This document shows, piece after piece, positions 44,901-53,901 of a stretch of DNA of 64,000 nucleotides (its first letter is position 1; each line of letters starts with the position of its first letter). Position numbers and translations under genes: made by a program. The notes below the pieces were generated by a model that made no database searches, had not been told where the DNA came from, and worked only from the letters and a program-made list of their open reading frames with translations. This DNA is from Lachnoclostridium sp. Marseille-P6806 (GTDB taxonomy: Bacteria; Bacillota; Clostridia; Lachnospirales; Lachnospiraceae), in contig NZ_LR130585.1 of the NCBI RefSeq assembly GCF_900625025.1, positions 1 through 64,000 on the forward strand. The letters are read 5' to 3'.

Positions 44901-45053
44901 GTGTGAAAAATCACGCGGATGCGCTGATTTGCTCCGTGAGCGAAACGTGCTGTTACGTAGCGGGACGGCGTGAGACGCGAAGCGGCGCGGCACATTACGC
45001 GTCTCGTACAGCCTCGTACAAAGTGCTTCGATAAGGAAGAAGGGAGAATTGTT
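44901..45053 (+). repeat. Long leader-repeat element before the third importer (copy 6)
   Basis: It begins with GTGTGAAAAATC (44901-44912). Its first 85 bases match those at 27210 with only three differences. It then shortens to ACGCGTC and ends with GTACAAAGTGCTTCGATAAGG and an AGGGAG ribosome site directly before the ATG at 45054. The right terminal inverted repeat seen at 27321-27332 is missing here. No other promoter for the importer is obvious. Confidence 0.75.
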
Positions 45054-46517
45054 ATGAAACGTAACATGCTGGCAGTGATACTCAGCTACGTGTGTGCGGC
45101 GGCGCTGCTTTCCGGATGTGGCTCCGGAGGGGCGGCGAATGCGCCGGCGGGGGAGGCGGAAAGCGGCGCACCGCAAACGGAAGCCCCGGCGGAGAGCGCG
45201 GAGGAGGATGCGGAAGTCCCGGCAAAGGAAGGCGGAGCGGGGGAAAGCGCCCCGGCAGACGGCGTTGTGATCGAGGCGGTCGCAAATGAGGGACAGTTTG
45301 ACGGCGAGGAGCTCAGCATCCTCGTGTCGGCTGGCTGGATGGACAGCCGCTATGACGCCGTGATCGCGCGGTTTGAGGAAACGTATGGCGTGACGGTGGA
45401 TCTGCAGACGATTCCCGCCGACCAGTACAGCGATATTCTGCAGAGTGATCTGGCGAACGGAACCTGTCCGGATGTGTTCTGGATCCAGTCGAACCCCTTT
45501 GCCATCAGCTCGGTGATCGTGGATCCCGAGAATTACTGCATCGACTTCACAGGGGAGGCATGGGAGGCGGTCATGCCGAAAGCACGGCTCTCCTCCTGCA
45601 CCAGCGACGGGAAGCTTTACGGGCTGCAGATATGGCACAACTCTCCGGAGTATGTCATGCTGTACAATAAAACGCTGTTTGAGGAGCTGGGGATCAACAA
45701 AACGCCGTCCACCTATGAGGAGCTGAAAGCGGACTGCAAGATCATTGCGGAGGCAGGGATCACGCCGTGGTTCATGCCGGGGGCGGACGGCTGGCAGCAT
45801 CAGCTTGCGTTCTTCCAGATCGGAGGGAGCTATGAGGCGCAGCAGCCGGGGCTCTATGAGGCGCTGAACAGCAACAAGGCGGTCTTTGCGGGCAACGAGG
45901 GGATGCTGACGGTTCTGAAAGAATTCAAGGAACTCTCGGATCTTGGCTATTTCGGAGAAGACTGGATCGGCACGGATTCCACCAACATGTCCAACGAGTT
46001 CGGGGACAGGACCTGCGCGATGGCGATGGCAAACTCGAGCTATATCCAGCAGATCAAAGAGGACACGGGGACCGGCGACGAGTTCGGTCTGTTCCTGATT
46101 CCGCTGAACGACAACGACTGCTATCCGACCAATCCGGCGGGGCCTACGATGTTCGGATATAAGAGCACGCCGCACGAGGACCTGGTGAGAGCGTTCTTCA
46201 CGTTCCTCTGCACGCCGGAGAGCCTACAGGAAATTCTGGACAATTCGCCCGGCTATACGAATCTCGATGTCAATACCGTGATTGAGCAGCACTGGCTTCC
46301 GGAAGAGGAGGAGTTTATGGCGTCGGTCGACAAGGCGAAGATGGAGACGCCTGTTCTGCAGACGGGAACAAAGTATACTAATGATTACTGGATGAATTTC
46401 GGCGCTGACATGGTGGCCTATTGTCAGGGGACGATGGAAGCGGATGAGGTGCTGTCCAACATGGATGCGCGCCGTGCAGAAGCGGCGGCGACGGCGGACG
46501 ATCCCGCGTGGAAGTGA
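45054..46517 (+). CDS. Sugar-binding lipoprotein of the third importer
   Basis: 487 residues. Lipobox LSGC (C22) closes the signal peptide; a Gly/Ala/Glu-rich linker runs to about residue 75. A family 1 solute-binding fold follows (LSILVSAGWMDSRYDAVIAR, then PDVFWIQSNPF). The start at 45054 has AAGGGAGAATTGTT upstream, from the repeat element. It is divergent from the kinase-GH95-regulator operon, which probably controls it. No stem-loop separates it from the permease gene 29 bases later. Confidence 0.9.
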   Translation: MKRNMLAVILSYVCAAALLSGCGSGGAANAPAGEAESGAPQTEAPAESAEEDAEVPAKEGGAGESAPADGVVIEAVANEGQFDGEELSILVSAGWMDSRYDAVIARFEETYGVTVDLQTIPADQYSDILQSDLANGTCPDVFWIQSNPFAISSVIVDPENYCIDFTGEAWEAVMPKARLSSCTSDGKLYGLQIWHNSPEYVMLYNKTLFEELGINKTPSTYEELKADCKIIAEAGITPWFMPGADGWQHQLAFFQIGGSYEAQQPGLYEALNSNKAVFAGNEGMLTVLKEFKELSDLGYFGEDWIGTDSTNMSNEFGDRTCAMAMANSSYIQQIKEDTGTGDEFGLFLIPLNDNDCYPTNPAGPTMFGYKSTPHEDLVRAFFTFLCTPESLQEILDNSPGYTNLDVNTVIEQHWLPEEEEFMASVDKAKMETPVLQTGTKYTNDYWMNFGADMVAYCQGTMEADEVLSNMDARRAEAAATADDPAWK

Positions 46518-46546
46518 TTGCTTTGGCGGAAAGGGCAGGGGCGTGT

Positions 46547-47431
46547 ATGAATAAGAAAAAGCTGTATCCGATGTGGTTCGCGGCACTGCCCCTGACCCTG
46601 TATATCGCATTTTTTCTCTTTCCCAGTCTGATGGGCATATTCTACTCCTTTACCGACTGGGGCTCGAGAACCGCGGTGAACGGGCTGCATTTTGTCGGGC
46701 TGCAGAACTATTTTGAAATTTTTACTTCCCATGAGAATTACGGACAGGGGATCGCCAATACGCTCCGCTTCACGGTCATCTCCAATATCGTGAAGCTCGT
46801 TCCCGCACTGTTTCTGGCCATTATGCTGCAGGAGGGGCTTAAGGGAAAGGGAATCTACCGAACCATTCTGTACCTTCCTTCGATCCTGCCCTTTGTCATC
46901 ATCGGACTGATTTTCCGCTCCGTGCTGAATTATCAGAGCGGGCTGCTGAATGCGGGACTTACCGCAGCGGGCCTCGGCTTTCTGAAGCAGAAGTGGCTCT
47001 CGGATCTCCATGTGGTGTGGGGATCGATCTTCGGTGTGGACGCGTGGCGCGGCATCGGCTATGTCATGACGATTTTTCTGGCGGGGCTCAACGCGATCCC
47101 GCATGACTATTATGAGGCGGCCATGATCGACGGCGCGGACTTCTGGCAGAAGCTTCGCTACGTGACCCTGCCGATGATGAAAGGGGCGGTCATGATCAAT
47201 CTGGTGTTCGGCATCACCTACGGGCTCAAGGTGTTCGATATCGTCTATGTGCTGACGAACGGGGGACCAGGGCATGTGACAGAAGTGATCACGACCTATT
47301 CCTACCAGTTGTATTCCAGCGGCCGGTACGGGATGTCCACAGCGCTGAACACCATACTTCTTGTGATCACGGCGGCGGCGGGGATTGCGGTTGTCCGCGT
47401 GATGAGCAGGAGGGAGACGGAGGCGGCATGA
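46547..47431 (+). CDS. Sugar ABC importer permease, UgpA/MalF type
   Basis: 294 residues with six predicted spans; EAA loop YEAAMIDGADFWQKLRYVTL, and LTNGGPGHVTEVITTY near the C-terminus. The ATG at 46547 follows AGGGGCG. Its stop overlaps the next start by four bases (ATGA), so translation is coupled to the partner permease. Confidence 0.9.
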   Translation: MNKKKLYPMWFAALPLTLYIAFFLFPSLMGIFYSFTDWGSRTAVNGLHFVGLQNYFEIFTSHENYGQGIANTLRFTVISNIVKLVPALFLAIMLQEGLKGKGIYRTILYLPSILPFVIIGLIFRSVLNYQSGLLNAGLTAAGLGFLKQKWLSDLHVVWGSIFGVDAWRGIGYVMTIFLAGLNAIPHDYYEAAMIDGADFWQKLRYVTLPMMKGAVMINLVFGITYGLKVFDIVYVLTNGGPGHVTEVITTYSYQLYSSGRYGMSTALNTILLVITAAAGIAVVRVMSRRETEAA

Positions 47432-48249
47432 AGAAGAAACGGATCCGTTTTGTGCTGAAAACGGCGGTGAGCCTTTTCCTGTGCTCGTTTGTGGTGCTCC
47501 CCTTTTACATGGTATTTATCAATTCGCTCAAGACCAGAGGAGAGGCGGCGCGGATGAGCATGGCGCTCCCCGCGGAGTGGCTCTGGGAAAACTACCTCAT
47601 TGTGATACGGGAGGGGAGACTCGCGCAAGGCTTTGCGAGCTCGCTGTGCTACGCGCTGAGCTCAACGTCGCTCGGCGTGCTTCTCAGCGCAATGGGAGCC
47701 TTTGTTCTGTCAAGGCGGCGCACCGGCTTTCATAATTTCCTGTATTATTTCATCCTCTCGGGGCTGTTCTTTCCGGTCAATTATGTGACGCTTGTGCGGC
47801 TGTTTCAATGGCTGCATCTGACGAATACGCGGCTTGGCATCATTCTCGTTTTCACCAGCGCGATGATCCCGTTCTGCGTGTTTACGGTATACAGCTTCGT
47901 GCAGTCGGTTCCGGTGCAGATGGACGAGGCGGCGGTGATCGACGGCGCGGGGGCGGTCCACCTGTTTTTCCGTATCATTTTCCCTCTGATGAAGCCGACG
48001 CTGATCACCTGCTTTATTCTGCAGTTTATGGGAGTGTGGAGTGATTTTCTCACGCCGCTTTATCTCTCCAGCAAGAGCCGGCTGTTCCCGATGACGATGG
48101 CGGTCTATCAGTTTTTCGGAAAGAACAAAAGCTACTGGAACTATATCTTTGCGGACATTGTTCTGACCTGTCTCCCGGTCGTCATTGTCTATCTTGTTGG
48201 GCAGCGTTATATTATCGGCGGGCTCACGACGGGAGCGGTCAAGGAGTAG
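47428..48249 (+). CDS. Sugar ABC importer permease, UgpE/MalG type
   Basis: 273 residues with six predicted spans; EAA loop MDEAAVIDGAGAVHLFFRI and end QRYIIGGLTTGAVKE. It completes the third importer, again without an ATPase gene. The FNR-like gene begins 41 bases later, with no terminator visible between them. Confidence 0.9.
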   Translation: MKKKRIRFVLKTAVSLFLCSFVVLPFYMVFINSLKTRGEAARMSMALPAEWLWENYLIVIREGRLAQGFASSLCYALSSTSLGVLLSAMGAFVLSRRRTGFHNFLYYFILSGLFFPVNYVTLVRLFQWLHLTNTRLGIILVFTSAMIPFCVFTVYSFVQSVPVQMDEAAVIDGAGAVHLFFRIIFPLMKPTLITCFILQFMGVWSDFLTPLYLSSKSRLFPMTMAVYQFFGKNKSYWNYIFADIVLTCLPVVIVYLVGQRYIIGGLTTGAVKE

Positions 48250-48290
48250 CCGGTTCTGAGAAGAGGGCGCGCGGTTGACGGGAGCCGAAA

Positions 48291-49085
48291 ATGTCGTTAT
48301 CGTGGAAGCATGCAGAGCGGCAGGAAAGCGGAACGGATACGATGACGGCATCAGAGCGGAAAACTTCGGAAGTGAAAACGATCATACAGAGCGGAACGGG
48401 GGCGGACTGCGCCGACTGTGAGAAATGTCACGGGCGGTGCACGGACAAGGTGGAATTTCTTCAGGGGCTTCCGGAGGATAAGCACCTCACGATGATGCGC
48501 CGCTCTCAGCACTATACGCTGGAAAAGGACAGCTTTCTGTTCGAGGAGGGGGATGAGGTTGACGGAATCTTTATCATTCTCCGGGGACGCGTGAAACTCT
48601 CCTCGATGGATGGGGAGGGAAGGGAAAAGATCGCCGGAATTTTTTCGGATCATGACACCATCTGGGAGGGAATTTTTCTGCACGGGAGTGTGTACCCTTA
48701 CTCGGCGGTCTGCCTCACGGAAACCCGTGTGTGCAAGATATACCGCCGGGATTTTGAGGAGGTCATCCGGGATGCGGATATCGCGCTCAAGGTGATCGGC
48801 ATGTTGAGCCGCAAGCTCCATGACGCCAATGAACGCAATCTGATTCTCGGAACCAGTGAGCCGAAAGCGCGTCTTGCGGGGCTTCTTTTGTATCGGAAAG
48901 AACGGAGTGCGGACCGCTTCGTGACGCTCCGTCTCGACGATATCGCGGCGAGCGTCAATCTGCGGCCGGAGACGGTGAGCCGCAAGCTCGGCGAGCTGGA
49001 AAGAGAGAAACTGATCCGGAAGCAGGGACAGAGCAGCTGGGAGATCCTTGATTATGAGGGGCTGAGGAATATGTTCGATCACTAG
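48291..49085 (+). CDS. FNR/Crp-family regulator with N-terminal cysteine cluster
   Basis: 264 residues. C40, C43, C46 and C50 form CxxCxxCxxxC, the type of cluster that holds an oxygen-sensitive 4Fe-4S centre in FNR proteins. A cyclic-nucleotide-like beta roll (EEGDEVDGIFIILRGRVKLS) and long dimer helix follow, then the helix-turn-helix (DIAASVNLRPETVSRKLGEL). The ATG at 48291 has GGGAGCC upstream; 48342 is an alternative start that keeps all four cysteines. It precedes pflA and pflB, each with a TTGA-N6-TCAA dyad, so it is the likely anaerobic activator of formate production. Confidence 0.88.
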   Translation: MSLSWKHAERQESGTDTMTASERKTSEVKTIIQSGTGADCADCEKCHGRCTDKVEFLQGLPEDKHLTMMRRSQHYTLEKDSFLFEEGDEVDGIFIILRGRVKLSSMDGEGREKIAGIFSDHDTIWEGIFLHGSVYPYSAVCLTETRVCKIYRRDFEEVIRDADIALKVIGMLSRKLHDANERNLILGTSEPKARLAGLLLYRKERSADRFVTLRLDDIAASVNLRPETVSRKLGELEREKLIRKQGQSSWEILDYEGLRNMFDH

Positions 49086-49113
49086 TCCGGAACAGGGTTG
49101 CACAGAGGAACAG

Positions 49114-49220
49114 GCGGCATATGCCGCTGCATCGAAAAAAGGCGCCGCCAATATATTGTGTTTTTGGAACAAATGATGCACAATATATAGGCACAACTTC
49201 ATTCGATGCAGCGGCTTTTT
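49114..49220. repeat. Nested inverted repeats forming a bidirectional terminator-like element
   Basis: GCGGCATATGCCGC (49114-49127) is a perfect palindrome. An outer 14-bp perfect stem (49123-49136 with 49202-49215) is followed by TTTTTG. Inside it a second pair, ATATATTGTG and CACAATATAT (49151-49160 with 49179-49188), can form its own hairpin. It probably ends the FNR-like gene, but the nesting and the AT-rich inner arms are unusual for a simple terminator. Confidence 0.7.
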
Positions 49221-49227
49221 GCGTGAA

Positions 49228-49271
49228 CTTTGATCCTGGTCAAAGTAAACGCGCCGGAAATCCGGTATGGT
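49228..49271 (+). promoter_or_regulatory. FNR-type site and -10 box in front of pflA
   Basis: CTTTGATCCTGGTCAAAG (49228-49245) is a dyad of the form TTGA-N6-TCAA. A -10 box TATGGT lies at 49266-49271. The dyad centre is 32 bp from the -10 centre, which puts it at about -41.5, the standard place for class II activation by FNR-type proteins. Confidence 0.7.
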
Positions 49272-49312
49272 AGCAGCAGACGACGGTGGGAACAGGAAAG
49301 AGAGGGGTGCCG

Positions 49313-50053
49313 ATGGATGAAGTGAAGGGCAGGATACACTCCCTGGAAACGTTCGGCTCGGTGGACGGTCCGGGTGTGCGGTTTGTGATCTTCCTGCAGG
49401 GCTGCATGATGCGCTGCGCTTACTGCCACAATGTGGACACGTGGGGGCGCGAGACGGATAATGTGAAGACCGCGGATGAGCTTCTGGGTCAGGCGGAGCG
49501 CTACCGGAGCTACTGGGGGAGTGACGGAGGCATTACGGTCAGCGGCGGCGAGGCGCTGCTGCAGATGGATTTTCTGCTCGAGCTCTTCCGGAAAGCGAAG
49601 GCACGGGGGATCGGCACCTGCATCGACACGGCGGGACAGCCGTTCACGAGAGAGGAGCCGTTCTTTTCAAAATTCCGGGAGCTGATGGAAAATACGGATC
49701 TTCTGCTGGTGGACATCAAGCATATTGATCCGGTTCAGCATCGGAAGCTCACGGGCTGGGGAAATGAAAATATCCTCGATATGCTCCGTCTTCTCAGCGA
49801 CATGGGGAAGCCGGTATGGATCCGGCAGGTGCTGGTGCCCGGGATCACGGACGACGATGGATACCTCCGGCAGACCAGAGCCTTTATCGAGACGCTGTCC
49901 AACGTGCAGAGGATCGAGATTCTTCCGTACCATGCGCTGGGAATCTACAAGTGGGAAAAGCTGGGGATTCCCTATACGCTGGGCGATACAGAGAGCCCGG
50001 CGCCGGAACGCGTGGCGAACGCGGAACGGATCCTGCGGGGAGAACGGGCGTGA
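49313..50053 (+). CDS. pflA: Pyruvate formate-lyase activating enzyme
   Basis: 246 residues. Radical SAM motif CMMRCAYC (C31, C35, C38), preceded by ETFGSVDGPGVRFVIFLQGC, typical of glycyl-radical activases. It abstracts a hydrogen from the conserved glycine of PflB. The ATG at 49313 has AGAGGGG upstream. The order activase then lyase is reversed compared with E. coli, and each gene has its own FNR-type dyad. Confidence 0.95.
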   Translation: MDEVKGRIHSLETFGSVDGPGVRFVIFLQGCMMRCAYCHNVDTWGRETDNVKTADELLGQAERYRSYWGSDGGITVSGGEALLQMDFLLELFRKAKARGIGTCIDTAGQPFTREEPFFSKFRELMENTDLLLVDIKHIDPVQHRKLTGWGNENILDMLRLLSDMGKPVWIRQVLVPGITDDDGYLRQTRAFIETLSNVQRIEILPYHALGIYKWEKLGIPYTLGDTESPAPERVANAERILRGERA

Positions 50054-50077
50054 TGTGGAAAATAAAATTTCATAAAA

Positions 50078-50119
50078 TTGATTATAGTCAAAGTTTTGCA
50101 TAACTAACTCGGATAAACT
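50078..50119 (+). promoter_or_regulatory. FNR-type site and -10 box in front of pflB
   Basis: TTGATTATAGTCAA (50078-50091) differs by one base from the FNR consensus TTGAT-N4-ATCAA. TAAACT at 50114-50119 is a plausible -10 box, and the dyad centre lies 32 bp from it, exactly the geometry seen before pflA. Confidence 0.7.
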
Positions 50120-50231
50120 GGCTCTGCGAGATGAGAAAGAAATATCCCGCGGGGGCGTTCCCCGGACCGCCCGCACAACGGCCGGAGGAATACAGACAGT
50201 GCGCATGGCACAGACAGAAAGGGTATTCGCG

Positions 50232-52496
50232 ATGAGAGAGGAATGGAGAGGCTTTAAGGGCAATAAGTGGACGGATGAGGTAAACGTCAGAGAGTTCATT
50301 CAGAAAAATTATGAGCCGTATGAGGGAGACGAGAGCTTCCTCGCCGGGCCGACGGAGGCGACGGACAAGCTCTGGGGAAGATTGCAGGAGCTGCAGAAGG
50401 AGGAGCGCGCCAGGGGGGGCGTCCTCGAGTGCGAAACCGAGGTGGTCTCCGGCCTTACCGCATACGGGCCGGGCTATATCGACGAGTCAATGAAGGATCT
50501 GGAAAAGGTCGTCGGCATTCAGACCGATAAGCCGCTCAAGAGAGCGTTCATGCCCTACGGCGGCATCAAGATGGCGGAGGAAGCGGCAGAGACCTATGGC
50601 TACAAGGTCAATGAGAAGTTCCACAAGATCTTTACCGAGTATCACAAGACCCACAACGCGGCGGTCTTCGATGCCTATACGCCGGAGATGAAAGCGGCGA
50701 GACACAGCCACATCGTAACCGGCCTCCCCGACACCTACGGCCGCGGCCGCATCGTCGGCGACTACCGGAGAGTCGCGCTGTACGGCATCGACTTCCTCAT
50801 GGAAGAAAAGAAAAAGGACTTCTCGTTCTGCGGCGACGGCACCATGACCGACGACATCATCCGCCAGAGAGAGGAGATCGCCGAGCAGATCCGCGCCCTG
50901 CAGGGGATGAAGGCCATGGCGTCGAGCTACGGATACGACATCTCCGGACCGGCAAAGAACGCGAAAGAAGCGGTGCAGTGGCTGTATTTCGGCTATCTTG
51001 CCGCCATCAAGACACAGAACGGCGCGGCGATGAGCGTCGGGCGCATCTCGACGTTCCTTGACATCTATATTTCGAGAGATCTGAAGGAGGGAACCCTCAC
51101 GGAGGCGGAGGCGCAGGAGCTGATCGATCATCTGGTGCTGAAATTCCGTATGGTGAAATTCGCCCGTATTCCCTCCTATAACCAGCTGTTCTCCGGCGAC
51201 CCGGTCTGGGCGACGCTGGAGGTCGCGGGCATCGGCATGGACGGCCGCAGCATGGTCACGAGGAATGACTACCGCTTTCTTCACACGCTGGAAAACATGG
51301 GACCGTCCCCGGAGCCGAACCTCACGGTGCTCTATTCGAGCCGGCTGCCGGAGAGCTTCAAGCAGTATGCGGCGAAGATTTCGGTGAACACCAGCTCCGT
51401 GCAGTATGAGAACGACGATGTCATGAAGCCGGTATGGGGCGACGATTACAGCATCTGCTGCTGCGTCTCCGCGACCCAGACCGGTAAGGAAATGCAGTTC
51501 TTTGGCGCCCGCGCGAACCTCGCGAAGTGCCTGCTGTACGCGATCAACGGCGGCAGGGATGAGAAGTTCTTCGATAAGAATGGAAATCATATGCAGGTGG
51601 GACCGGAGTATGCGCCGATCACCTCGGAGTATCTGGATTACGGCGAGGTCATGCACAAGTATGATCTGATGCTCGACTGGCTCGCCGGCCTCTATGTCAA
51701 CATCCTGAATCTGATTCAGTACATGCACGACAAGTATTACTACGAGGCGGCCGAGATGGCGCTGATCGACACCGATGTCCGGCGCACCTTTGCAACCGGC
51801 ATCGCGGGCTTCTCCCATGTGGTGGATTCCCTGTCCGCGATCAAGTATGCGAAAGTGAAAACCGTCCGCGACGCGTCGGGACTTGTGACCGATTACCAGA
51901 TCGAGGGCGATTTCCCGAGATACGGCAACGACGACGAGCGCGCGGATGAGATCGCCGTATGGCTTCTCAAGGAGTTTATGAACAAGATCCGCAAGCACCA
52001 CACCTACCGTAATTCCGAGCCGACGACCTCGATCCTGACGATCACCTCCAACGTGGTCTACGGAAAGGCCACCGGCGCGCTGCCGGACGGCCGCGAGGCG
52101 TATGCGCCCTTCGCTCCCGGCGCGAACCCGGCCTATGGTGCGGAGAAGAACGGACTGCTGGCTTCTCTGAACTCGGTGGCGAAGCTCCCTTACGAGTATG
52201 CGCTGGACGGCATCTCCAACACGCAGACCATCAATCCGGGCGCGCTCGGCCATTCCGCGGAGGAGCGCAAGGTGAATCTGGCGCGTGTCCTCGACGGCTA
52301 CTTTGATCAGGGCGCGCATCACCTCAACGTCAACGTCTTCGGCGTGGAGAAGCTGAAAGATGCGATGGAGCACCCGGAGAAGCCGGAGTATGCGAACTTC
52401 ACTATCCGTGTATCGGGCTACGCGGTCAAGTTCATCGACCTGACGAGAGAGCAGCAGCTCGACGTCATCGCCCGCAACGCGCACGAGAGAATGTGA
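50232..52496 (+). CDS. pflB: Pyruvate formate-lyase
   Basis: 754 residues. The ATG at 50232 is chosen because the N-terminus then aligns with known PFL ([20 protein letters not shown]) and AAAGGG lies upstream; GTG 50199 and ATG 50205 are alternatives with a GGAGGAA site at 50183. The active-site cysteines are C410/C411 in ICCCVSAT, with an extra Cys at 409. The radical glycine is G729 (RVSGYAV). It cleaves pyruvate with CoA into acetyl-CoA and formate without oxygen. The adjacent activase installs the radical. A strong terminator follows. Confidence 0.96.
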   Translation: MREEWRGFKGNKWTDEVNVREFIQKNYEPYEGDESFLAGPTEATDKLWGRLQELQKEERARGGVLECETEVVSGLTAYGPGYIDESMKDLEKVVGIQTDKPLKRAFMPYGGIKMAEEAAETYGYKVNEKFHKIFTEYHKTHNAAVFDAYTPEMKAARHSHIVTGLPDTYGRGRIVGDYRRVALYGIDFLMEEKKKDFSFCGDGTMTDDIIRQREEIAEQIRALQGMKAMASSYGYDISGPAKNAKEAVQWLYFGYLAAIKTQNGAAMSVGRISTFLDIYISRDLKEGTLTEAEAQELIDHLVLKFRMVKFARIPSYNQLFSGDPVWATLEVAGIGMDGRSMVTRNDYRFLHTLENMGPSPEPNLTVLYSSRLPESFKQYAAKISVNTSSVQYENDDVMKPVWGDDYSICCCVSATQTGKEMQFFGARANLAKCLLYAINGGRDEKFFDKNGNHMQVGPEYAPITSEYLDYGEVMHKYDLMLDWLAGLYVNILNLIQYMHDKYYYEAAEMALIDTDVRRTFATGIAGFSHVVDSLSAIKYAKVKTVRDASGLVTDYQIEGDFPRYGNDDERADEIAVWLLKEFMNKIRKHHTYRNSEPTTSILTITSNVVYGKATGALPDGREAYAPFAPGANPAYGAEKNGLLASLNSVAKLPYEYALDGISNTQTINPGALGHSAEERKVNLARVLDGYFDQGAHHLNVNVFGVEKLKDAMEHPEKPEYANFTIRVSGYAVKFIDLTREQQLDVIARNAHERM

Positions 52497-52565
52497 TGCA
52501 GGCAATGTCGGCAGAGTGGTAAATATAATAAGGGCAGTCAATATAATATAAATAAGGATCTGTAA

Positions 52566-52616
52566 TCCGGCGCGGCGGTTCCCGGCTTCTGGGGAACGCC
52601 GCGCCGGATGTTTTTG
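52566..52616 (+). terminator. Strong rho-independent terminator
   Basis: TCCGGCGCGGCG-g-TTCCC pairs with GGGGAA-CGCCGCGCCGGA across a short loop, followed by TGTTTTTGG. It ends pflB. Confidence 0.9.
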
Positions 52617-52719
52617 GGGGGATGGGGCTCTGTTGTGGAAAAGAGCGGCAGTGCGGTAAAATACGAAGCAGGAATCGTGTCCGCCGGGCGCGACCGGGCG
52701 GCCGGCAGTGGGGGAATAA

Positions 52720-53709
52720 ATGGTTACGACGAAAGATCTGGCAAGAGAATGCGGCGTCTCTCTTGCGACGGTGCAGAGAGCTTTGCATGACAATGGGAGA
52801 ATTAACGCGGAGACAAAGCGGAGAATACTGGATAAAGCGGCGGAGCTGAATTACCACCCTGATCTTGTGGCCAGAACGCTGGTCTCCGGGAAGAGTATGA
52901 CGATCGGAATGATCGTGCCGTTTCTTGACAACCAGTACTATCCGAGACTGTGCAATGCGCTTGCGGAGGTCGTGTCCCGCGAGGGCTACATTCTGAACAT
53001 TCTGATCCATGAGGACGATAAGCAGCTGGAAAAAAAGATGGTCGCCATGCTACAGGGGAATCATGTCGACGGAATTATTCTGAATCCCATCAATAAGGGG
53101 AAAGAGCTGCAAAAAATCATGAAAAACATTCATACGAATTACTGCCTCCTCGGGATCGATGAAATGCCGGATTGTCCCTGCCCGTGCATCGGAAATGATG
53201 AGAAAGCGGCGGGAGCGGCGGCGGCGGATTATATTCTGCGGCGGGGCTACCGGGATATTCTGTTCGTCGCTCCGGCTCTGTATGATCGGGAGGGGGCGCG
53301 GAATTTCGGGCATCACAGACGGCTGGAGGGGATCCGTGGGAGGCTCGCAGGAGAAAATGTCAGACTGCATGTCATAACCGGGGAGGGATATGCGGAAGAG
53401 ACGGCGGAACTTGCCGGGCGGCGCGCGGAAGACAGGCCGGCCGTGCTCTGCTCGGGAGAGACGTTTGCGACGGAGGTCATCCGGGACATGAACCGGAGAG
53501 GGCGCAGGCTGGGCGTGGATTACGGGCTGATGACATTCGATCATTCCGAAGCGTTCGGGCTGCTGAGTTCGAGTGTGGTTGCCGTTGATAATCATGTCGA
53601 ACGCATCGGGGAGGCGGCAGGAAGAATCATCATGCAGCTGTGCGGAGGCGTTCCGGCAGAGCAGAAAACAGTCATACCCTTTGAAATTGTCCGAGGGAAT
53701 ACCCTGTAA
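52720..53709 (+). CDS. LacI-family transcriptional regulator
   Basis: 329 residues. Helix-turn-helix TTKDLARECGVSLATVQRAL and hinge HPDLVARTLVSGKS, then a ligand-binding domain of the ribose-binding-protein type (NILIHEDDKQLEKKM, DGIILNP). Intact. It lies upstream of the fourth importer and the second GH51 gene in the same direction, with its own terminator at 53742-53783. The operator at 53821-53836 is its probable target, and an arabinose-containing sugar its probable inducer. Confidence 0.92.
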   Translation: MVTTKDLARECGVSLATVQRALHDNGRINAETKRRILDKAAELNYHPDLVARTLVSGKSMTIGMIVPFLDNQYYPRLCNALAEVVSREGYILNILIHEDDKQLEKKMVAMLQGNHVDGIILNPINKGKELQKIMKNIHTNYCLLGIDEMPDCPCPCIGNDEKAAGAAAADYILRRGYRDILFVAPALYDREGARNFGHHRRLEGIRGRLAGENVRLHVITGEGYAEETAELAGRRAEDRPAVLCSGETFATEVIRDMNRRGRRLGVDYGLMTFDHSEAFGLLSSSVVAVDNHVERIGEAAGRIIMQLCGGVPAEQKTVIPFEIVRGNTL

Positions 53710-53741
53710 TTAAGAAATGACGGATATGGAGAGCATGTTTT

Positions 53742-53783
53742 ATGTGTGCCGCATGATTTTGAATGATGGCGCACATATTTTTA
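53742..53783 (+). terminator. Rho-independent terminator
   Basis: ATGTGTGCC (53742-53750) pairs with GGCGCACAT (53768-53776, one G-T pair), followed by ATTTTTATT. It ends the LacI gene and abuts the -35 box of the next operon. Confidence 0.75.
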
Positions 53784-53836
53784 TTGACAGGAATTGATTA
53801 AAATATATAATAATAAATAAGCGGTCACGTAACCGC
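53784..53836 (+). promoter_or_regulatory. Promoter and operator of the fourth importer operon
   Basis: TTGACA (53784-53789) and TATAAT (53806-53811) are both perfect boxes, 16 bp apart. Just past the expected transcription start is GCGGTCACGTAACCGC (53821-53836), a CG-centred palindrome with 7 of 8 matching positions per arm, as bound by LacI-family repressors. Repression by the product of 52720-53709 is inferred. Confidence 0.8.
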
Positions 53837-53901
53837 AAAAGCAAAATGACAAACAGAGAGATGCTTTTCAGGTGGCAGTGAAATTTCATAAGGAGGAGAA
53901 A

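Noticed and set aside
50487-52793. Minus-strand open frame of 768 codons
   Set aside because: Antisense shadow of pflB, whose identity is certain.
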